Assembly (NCBI RefSeq): GCF_000003815.2
Contig: NC_049979.1
Span: 27,956,249-28,020,248 of the forward strand
Length of the DNA: 64,000 bases
DNA from: Branchiostoma floridae
Taxonomy: Eukaryota > Chordata > Leptocardii > Amphioxiformes > Branchiostomatidae
Direction: 5' to 3'
In this document: positions 35,201 to 44,200 of the stretch, one piece after another
Layout of the letters: every line of letters starts with the position of its first letter
Numbering within the stretch: the first letter of the stretch is position 1
Program-made: the position numbers and the translations under genes
Notes under the pieces: generated by a model
The model's input: the letters and a program-made list of their open reading frames with translations, nothing else
The model's database searches: none
What the model was told of the DNA's origin: nothing

Positions 35201-38200
35201 TTTCTGCATTCGATGAGAAAATTTTGCCGGAAACTATGCTAAGTTGGACACTGAAATCTGTTTGAGTGAAAAGGTTTTTTGGGAGGGGGAGGGGCGACGC
35301 TTCCGCAACATATTTTTACCCGAAGCGGCCGGGAGGCTCGGAGAAATTTTGAAATCTGGACCCTTTGAAACACCATTTCCTGCATTTTCAGGGGCTCTAT
35401 CTGGCATTTGACTTCGTGGGTATAACTTGTTACGAAGAATTTCTTGGTAATGCTTAACGGTGAATTCGGGATAACAAGTAACGATTAACGTGGAATTAAA
35501 ACGACCAATACGCTTCACGAAGAATATACCGATAACGCTTAACGGTGAATTAGAGTGGGTCGGTAACGATTAACGGTAAATTAAAATGGCTCGTAACACT
35601 TAACGGAAAAAGGCATGCAGGCCGTCACAGAAGTGCAACGTCCTTCACAACCTTACACTTCTGAAACACAAGAGAAAAATTTGTGCCTGGCTCCCAGGAT
35701 TTTAACCTGGGCCCGCCAGCTCATGAACCCAACACATTTACCACTCAAGCTAAAAGTTGACAGAACAGACTAATTAGACTAGTCAGTTGGTGTCCTCCGA
35801 ACCCTACTGTGTCATTTGCACTGTGCTTCTTTGTCTATCATGATCAGAATCTCCAAGCGGATCTTGCAGGCTGACAATACTATCTTATGCAACCGTAAGA
35901 AGCTACATTCTTTCATGGCCTTTCAAGTGCCTTCAAACACATCCTGTTTCAAAAAAATTTTTGATTCAGAAACATGGCCTAAATATAAGATTATTATCTA
36001 AAAACTTTTATTTTCCTGGGTGACGCCACAAAGTATGACGTCACATACCTGGATGTAACCTGGATCCAAGCTTCAATGGTATATAATATTATATTATATT
36101 ATGTTAAGTGAGAGGTTGACTAAAGTGCAATGCAGAGCACTACCTAATTTACCATTTTTCTGAATTCTAAGATTTCCATTAGTTGGCAGTTCAAAACAAA
36201 AGTGTTGAGCCAGATCAAGGAGGTTGAAAGAGGGCCAGATCAAGTTGGTGAGATCAAGGAGCTTTTATTACTCCTTAATTTGCCGATCTGGTTTAACCAT
36301 TCGAATCCTGTAATCTATCCCAGAAGTGAATTTTCAGGTTTCTGCAATTTTGAAGTTCTTCTAGTTCTAATCTGGCTCAAAAGCAGTTCAGTATAGAAAT
36401 ATCTCAGCAAGAAGCAACCTCCTTGATCTCAGGGAGATGTTCTGAATCTTTCCATCCAGTGCTTTGGGACAGTCCCTGTGGGACTTGCTAATTCAACTTG
36501 CTAATTGGGAAGCATGCCTTAACAATAACTGACCTCCTTTGAACCTGCATAACAATGTGCATAATTACCAAAAAGAGGAAAGTGAGTGCCTTATATACAG
36601 GCCCATGTAATAGGATTTGGAAACTACAAATAATCTCTGGAACAAACTTTTGCCTGTTGTTTCTATATAATGAATCAATGACCTTGATTGTACATTTGCG
36701 CTCAAACAAGCTAAGTACAGATTGTAGCGCTAGTGATAATGTACAATTTTGATTAAAAAAAAAGGTATCTTGTCACCTCTACAAATACTAATACATTCCA
36801 GTATTTACAAGTTCAACTTCTTCTCACCTCTTAAAACAGTTATAAATATAAGTACAGATGGAATCAATAATGTATGGTTGATCTAATTGCATGAGAAATA
36901 TGAATTTTTTTCCGTGGTATTCAAGTATTGGAAATAGGGAACATATCTTGTATATTTTCAAAGAGGACGTTTCTTTTGTTGTTGTATAAAGTACAGTAAA
37001 CAATAAAGTGACACTCATCCTCTATCTTATTCAAGTTACAGTATTGGCAAATTCTTTGTTCCAGAGGAATGCGGTTATGTCGGCCTTCTGGCTTATAATG
37101 AATCATACTGGTAAACAGCTTCATAGCGGGCTTCAAGTTTATTAATAGTCAAAAAGATAATGGTTCTTTGGACCAGATAAAGCCCAGGTTATCAATAAGT
37201 TTGGTTATCAAAAAGTTTGTTGTTATTTTGTGGGCCTTTCTGCTTTTCAACGCCTGGCTCTATAGTACAAAAATTGCTTGTATTTGCAAGATACTCCAGG
37301 ACCCCAAATTTTACATATCAATACCCTCCGTGTTGGCAAACTTTCCTGGTTGATTTTGAAGAGTAGAAGGCCTGTGGTATATATTTTGATGTGATACTGA
37401 TAGCCATTCTGGAATGGTAGCTTTATTCTGGCTATCAGTATCAGCCTTCAAACCCATCATCAGGAACTTTTTGTCTGAAACCAAGATAAAAGCCCCTTGC
37501 TTAAACAAGAGACCTAAGGTAGCCAAGACAAGAGTAAAAGATTACCAATTGAAAGGCAAATAGTAAAAAATTATATCTATTCCAAGGTTGCTGTAAAACC
37601 TAGGTTAGGTCAGTGAGATCAGAGAATTCTAAACTCCTTGGTGATCTACAAGGTAGTTAAACCTCTTTGGGTAAACTTTAGTCTTCTATGCAGTGTTAAA
37701 TACTGACCTGTTCTATACACCAGTGGAGGCACTGAATAAGGCAGCTACCATTCACTTCAGTCTCTAATTACCTGTCATTATAAATCAATACACGCATTGT
37801 TGTTGCTGGCTTTAAACACCTTCATGTAGGTGCAAAGGAGATTATATAATGACTTCTCTAAAGATAGGTGAGAAAGGGGAGGGGAGGTGATAATATCACA
37901 CTCTTGTGATAAAAAGGCCTTTGTCCCAATCTCAAGGATTTTAGAGCATGTAAAGAGTTCCAGATGAGGACAGGGTGTTGTTCTGATTGATCAATGTTCT
38001 GTGATCTGATCTGATCTGGTGACGGTTGATTATTATTTTCTATTGGGCACTTAGAACTTCATTAAACACAGCTGTCCAGTGGGTATCAAAAACCTAATAA
38101 ATAAGATTCATTTAGCACCAGTGTTTAATGAATTTCTAGGTGTCCACGCACCCGGCTCGGGACACTTCTAATATTGTGTTACAGTGTCATAACTAACATA

Positions 38201-41200
38201 AAATATGACTGGTGAATGCCACCTGGCTATATGCTAATAAAGGATCAATGTTTTACCCTGAGGGGTGCATCATGAGATAAAGCCGCCAGTGGTTGGTTTC
38301 TATAACCCAAACACCAGCTATCAGCATGGCAAACAAGGCGGTTCATGTCATCTACTTTTCCACCAACTGAATGTATCATTTGATTTACTACAGTTTAGAA
38401 TTCAGTAAATAGTTACTGGAAGTTCCAAAAATAATTTCATCAGGTTGGCACTGATAATAGGATAAAGGTTTTTACACAACATGTAACTAAAAGTACTGTA
38501 CTTTCATTGTACAGTACTTTTCTTATGGACTCCAATGATTATCCTATTAGGGCACCCTACCCTTACAGTACATGTGCAATTTACAATAATTGAATTTATA
38601 CTTTTAAGGGAAGCTTAGGCCTGTCATGAAATTTATGAATTTTGTGTTTATGTTCCTGACTTGCACCTACATGTACAATCAAATTGGCTTAGATACTAAT
38701 AAACCCTAAGTGGTGATGTTAAAGAATTAAAGAAAAAAATGAAAGAAGTAACCATGCCCAAGCTTCTGTACTTCTGAAAAATATGAGTAGCCACTGAAGG
38801 AAATGCATTTTCTTGAAGTGAAGATCATTCATAGGTCAGTTATTTCTAATGCCAGGCATCTCCAGCAACAGTCAATAAAACTAGGAAAACAAAACAATAA
38901 AAAATGCCTCCATTATATATCTGTTTTATATACATAGTTAAAGTCAAGTCTGAAACATCTAATGAAATCTAATGCATTGTTTAACAGTTTCAAAACAAAA
39001 TTAAATGCATAAAGAATGCTTCCTGTCATTGTCAAGGCCATTCCTGCAGAAATTCCTGCAGGAAACATTCTTCCTGCAGGAATTTACCTTTCTCCTGCAG
39101 GAATTTCTGCAGGAATGCCTGCAGCATTCCTGCAGGAAAAACGCTTCCTGCAGGAATTCCTGCAGGAAAAACGCTTCCTGCAGGAATTCCTGCAGGAATT
39201 CCTGCAGGAAGAAAATTTTCAAAATGAATATTCATGAAAGTTATTATCATATTTCACAACTGTACATCATACTTGTCAATCATATGTAAAGACTTTGCAC
39301 CAAGTGCTTTTATATTGAAAATATTAGCACATTTCAAAATGGGAAAAACGGAATTCCAATCTTAAGATGGAGCTTCTTAGTTATATTTCCCTTTCTGCTT
39401 AAAACAGAATGAGAGGGCACCTAGTCAAATGGTACAATCGGAGGACAGAAGTTAACAAGTGCTGAGCATACTCTGATGATTCTGTCAATCAATGGTACTT
39501 CAGACTCACGACAAACCAAGTAGTCTGTGGGAATAGTTCCTTGTAAGAAAGTGTACTTCCTGCGCAATAAACCAATCACTCGCTCGACATGTATTCTTAC
39601 ACTAGCAATACCCCTTGATTTCTCCACATCTATTGGATCTAGCTGAGCCTTTCCCTTTGTGAAAGCAGGGATTACAAGCTTTCCCTGTTTCAGTCCAACA
39701 CTTTCATCAATGGTAAATCCTCTATCAGCCAGCACTGTGTCACCTGGTAGCAGCTTGTCTAAGAACCCACAGTTCTCTGTCAGAAACTTGTCTGACGTGC
39801 GTCCACCCCAAGCCTCTGACACAAACGAGATTGATCCTTGAGGTGTGATACCAATGAGAACTTTAATAGTATTGTGCTGCTTGTAATTCGAGAATGTCTG
39901 TGCTCGGGCCAGGAGGTTTGTAGGCTTTGCAATGAACACCTCAAAGCAGTCAATGATAACAGTCACTTTCCGCCCAAATGCATACTGGAAGCACATAGGC
40001 ATAGTCCTCCACAAATCCTCTCTTTCGGGCCAGGAAACAAAACATGACAGTCTAGTATCTAGAGCTACTATCCATGTGCTAAATATGCGCGATACAGTGG
40101 CAAGGGATACCTGAAATGTGTATGCCAAATCTTGTAATGGTACATTAAGTCTTAGCTTTATGAGAACTATCATGAGCTCCTGGAAACTATCCAGACTCTG
40201 ACTTTTGCGTGTAACAAATGGAGCTACGTGGTCAAAAATAACCATAAGAACTTCATATGAAGGCAGACCGGTATAAAATCTAACCTTCTCATCTGACTTG
40301 TAAAAGTCTTTGTTTGGGGCTTGATAACATGGCTCACCAAACATGTACTGGAACTCGTCTGTCTGTGTTCCGGATGTCTTCGACTCTCCCTGTGTTTCGG
40401 AAGTCTTCGACTCTCGCTGTGTTTCAGATGTCTTAGACTCTCGCTGTGTTTCGGATGTCTTAGACTCTCGGCTAACTGGCTTACTGCTAAACACATACGG
40501 CAACTCAGTTGTCAGTGTTTCAACAGGCCCTGGCTCCTCACTTGATATCGTAAGGTCAGCCATTTCCACGTCTAGGGGCACATCTTCAACTTTGGTCAAA
40601 TCGATATCTTGCAAACGGTACCCAGTGGGATTTTGCGGCGTCCTCTTCGCTGCAGCCTCTACCCGCTGTTCAGCGCCTCGCTTCGTGCGTTCTTTAGCCC
40701 GTACAGCCCTCTCTCCTACCTTCTTCTGTAGCTTTTCCTTTGTCCCTTCTTCTACGTACGCGTATTCTTTCCTTCCAAGGTTCAGTGTGGGGGTCCAGTC
40801 CACATTATACCTGTCCCACACGGGAGCAGCCCTCCCAGACACAAAATGACGGCCACATACACGTTCTGTCTGAAGGATGTCTTTTGTCGTCGTGTCTCCG
40901 CGGCTGATCGCCGCTATCCACAGCCTCCGGCGCTCTACTGTCAGCTCCTCATGCTCCACGCCCTGATTGCTAACAACTTTCGGTATAGAAAAAAAGGAAA
41001 TCTTCTCCCTGTCCGAGTTTCTGTCAGATCTCGACCCACAGCCCACAATAATACACAGAACCATCGCTAAGAACGCGTAGGGTAGGGGACACTGTTGTTG
41101 TTGTGATCAGGGGGACGTTGCGCTGGGTCACAAAGATGGCGGATAGCAACCGTTGCTAAGGTCAGATCACGTGACTGAAAGCCGAGAATAGGAAACCAAA

Positions 41201-44200
41201 AGGAAGACATTCAAGACAATATTGATGTAAATGAGTCAATTTTCCTCTTATCTTTGTAGGAGGTGGGACAAACAGCTAGAAACTATCAGCGAAGATGTAA
41301 TAGAAGGAGAAGAACTCGCTAACTTTGAATCCAGCTTGAAGGAGCTTGACAGATTCCTCGGGCCGTACCCTTACGACAACTACAAGAAGTGGAAGTCCCT
41401 GACCAATCACATCACGGAGAGTCTCATGAACAGGCTTGAGCCCGCGTCCGGAAGGATATCCTCCGCAACCGAACTTGTGAGAGACGGCGAGGAGAAAGTC
41501 AGCTACACGGTCGGCGAATTGCCCACATCGATGAAAGAGGCGGAAGGAAGACTGCCCAAAATGGTCGCGGTCGCGGGAACAGAGATCAGGTTCGTGACGC
41601 TGCCCACGAGAGCATACCCGGAGGGCGCGACTCCCGCTGACATCACCAAGTACAGTATGGACAAGAGCTTCATGCTGGAGGAACTTCTCAGTACACACTA
41701 TGCAGGGAACCACATGGATCTGTTGGGGGAGTTACAGTTTGCCTTTGTTTGCTTCATGGTGAGTATTTTGGCTGGTGCATTGAATGTAGGAACCCCTTCT
41801 GTTAGCCTCTACATATGGCACACCTGATTCCATTTTGGATCTATCAGAAATGAAGTTGTCTAGTTTGACAGCATGATTATGTATAATTAGGCTTTTCTAC
41901 AGTTCAGTGTGATACAATGTAAGGTTGGGTAGCAAAATGTTCATGAGTTGAATAGTTGTGGTTCTCTACTGGTAAGCCAATTTTCTATGGAAAGCCAATT
42001 AGAAGCTGGGCACACAACTAAGTACAAATTTCATTGTTTTACATGTATTTGGTAGGATTTGGTAGGATTGTTTGGCATGAACATCATGAAAATTTTAATA
42101 CCACAATCAATAGTTGTCTTGCATGGGCTTCCATATACTGATTTGAATGCACCTTTCGTGTGACACTGTCTCAAATTCAAATACCGTTTTTTTACATTGA
42201 AACTGATGTTGTTACAATTTTTGGTTCAAGGACACCAGATTTTCTTAACTTCTGGCAAATTTGGCATTGAAATGTGTGTTTTTTGGGTGGGTATGACATA
42301 CAAAAGATACAACATTGTGTATTCCACATCACCCTCGGCCCTAGTCCCCAGGTTTTATTTCATTTATGTCATACTCTGTATTCTACTTGATTTATGTATT
42401 GTCTGGGTAAATGAGTATATAAGCAGCCTGAAATCACCCTTATTTAGACCCACCCTTCTGCACCATCATCATGTTTTGGTTCCACATGTTTTACAGGTAG
42501 GCCAGGTGTTTGATGCGTTTGAGCACTGGAAGAAGCTGGTCCATCTGCTGTGCCTGTGTGACGAGGCTCTGGGCAGACACGAGGGCCTGTACAGCGCCTT
42601 CATCAGCACCATGCACTTCCAACTCAGGGAGATTCCTGAGGACTTCTTTGTGGACATCGTGTCCAGCCACAACTTTCTCACAACTACTCTACAGGTACGT
42701 AATGAAGGTTAGACATCCAGGTAATAAGATATGCCATAAAGTTACTCAAGCAACTGATGATTTTGGAAATCAGGGCTCGAAATACTGGGTGCATGTGCTG
42801 TGCACCCAAATATTTTTAGGTTTATGTATGTAAAGATATCAAAGTATACTAGTATACAACATATTCTTCACATCTAAGTTAGAAAGATGATAGAAATGTC
42901 TGTCATGGTACTTGTTTAAGAATTTGATAGCTTGTAACTAAGTTTTNNNNNNNNNNNNNNNNNNNNNNNNNNNNNNNNNNNNNNNNNNNNNNNNNNNNNN
43001 NNNNNNNNNNNNNNNNNNNNNNNNNNNNNNNNNNNNNNNNNNNNNNNNNNNNNNNNNNNNNNNNNNNNNNNNNNNNNNNNNNNNNNNNNNNNNNNNNNNN
43101 NNNNNNNNNNNNNNNNNNNNNNNNNNNNNNNNNNNNNNNNNNNNNNNNNNNNNNNNNNNNNNNNNNNNNNNNNNNNNNNNNNNNNNNNNNNNNNNNNNNN
43201 NNNNNNNNNNNNNNNNNNNNNNNNNNNNNNNNNNNNNNNNNNNNNNNNNNNNNNNNNNNNNNNNNNNNNNNNNNNNNNNNNNNNNNNNNNNNNNNNNNNN
43301 NNNNNNNNNNNNNNNNNNNNNNNNNNNNNNNNNNNNNNNNNNNNNNNNNNNNNNNNNNNNNNNNNNNNNNNNNNNNNNNNNNNNNNNNNNNNNNNNNNNN
43401 NNNNNNNNNNNNNNNNNNNNNNNNNNNNNNNNNNNNNNNNNNNNNNNNNNNNNNNNNNNNNNNNNNNNNNNNNNNNNNNNNNNNNNNNNNNNNNNNNNNN
43501 NNNNNNNNNNNNNNNNNNNNNNNNNNNNNNNNNNNNNNNNNNNNNNNNNNNNNNNNNNNNNNNNNNNNNNNNNNNNNNNNNNNNNNNNNNNNNNNNNNNN
43601 NNNNNNNNNNNNNNNNNNNNNNNNNNNNNNNNNNNNNNNNNNNNNNNAATGGTCAGATGTTTCAGATAGCATCCATTATCTTTAGTCAGTGACACTGAAG
43701 AGATCCTGTTGGAAAGAAGGTTTTTATATCCAAGCTATGAACTGATATACAAAAGATAAAAACTTGCTAGCCAACGAGATTTCTTCAGTGTCACTGACGA
43801 AAGACAATGGATGTTATCTGAAACGTCTGACCATTTCAAAAATCATATCCAGTTGCTTGTTTAACTGTTTTCTGGCGTGTGCTGCAAGTATGGCATGCTT
43901 TTATTGACCTCCATGAAAAATAGAGGTATTGTTTTTGGCCCATGTGTCTGTATATATTTGTGGTCAACATAACTTAGGAACCTCTGGATGGATTGTGATA
44001 TTATTTTGTATGTAAATACATTAAGGGGTTGTGTTTGTGTTTCTGGATATTTGTGGCCAGCATAACTTTAGAATCTCCAGATGGATTCTAATGGTATTCA
44101 GTATGTGGATAGGGGTTGGGAAGGTCAAGGCCAATGGCAATTTTGGGCCTCCTGGTGTGTGACCTTGGTACTGCAGCATATTTCAGTATTTGTCCTGAAC

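Larger units (their letters stand above)
29907..39379. mobile_element. 9.5 kb long-inverted-repeat element nested in the transposon
   Basis: Bounded by two 346-bp inverted arms (29907-30252 and 39034-39379) that differ at one position by eye. The outer ends TAAGAAGCTCC are flanked by GT on both sides. TA is an equally possible reading of a 2-bp duplication. The interior has no recognisable transposase. It carries two hAT elements, a SINE, a decayed inverted repeat and a LINE scrap. It sits between the 3' ends of the two convergent transposon genes. The alternative is that the arms were a fold-back spacer of the host transposon, split by a later insertion. Confidence 0.6.
25331..41189. mobile_element. 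15.9 kb ISL2EU-like DNA transposon in AAR2 intron 2
   Basis: Left end ATTCTCGGCTTTCA (25331) and right end TGAAAGCCGAGAAT (to 41189) are inverted. Further in, both ends carry ATCCGCCATCTTTGTG (25373-25388; complement at 41131-41146). The outermost AT can be read as a 2-bp target duplication. Convergent modules: exonuclease/PHD/Ulp1 gene on + (25431-29199) and THAP-DDE transposase on - (41064-39421). Pairing a THAP or IS5-like DDE transposase with a YqaJ nuclease is, to my knowledge, typical of ISL2EU elements. Without the nested insertion at 29907-39379 it would be about 6.4 kb. Both protein modules look intact, so it may be autonomous or recently so. Confidence 0.85.

Noticed and set aside
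42916-43695. Open frames of about 250 codons spanning 42916-43695
   Set aside because: They consist of N from the assembly gap.
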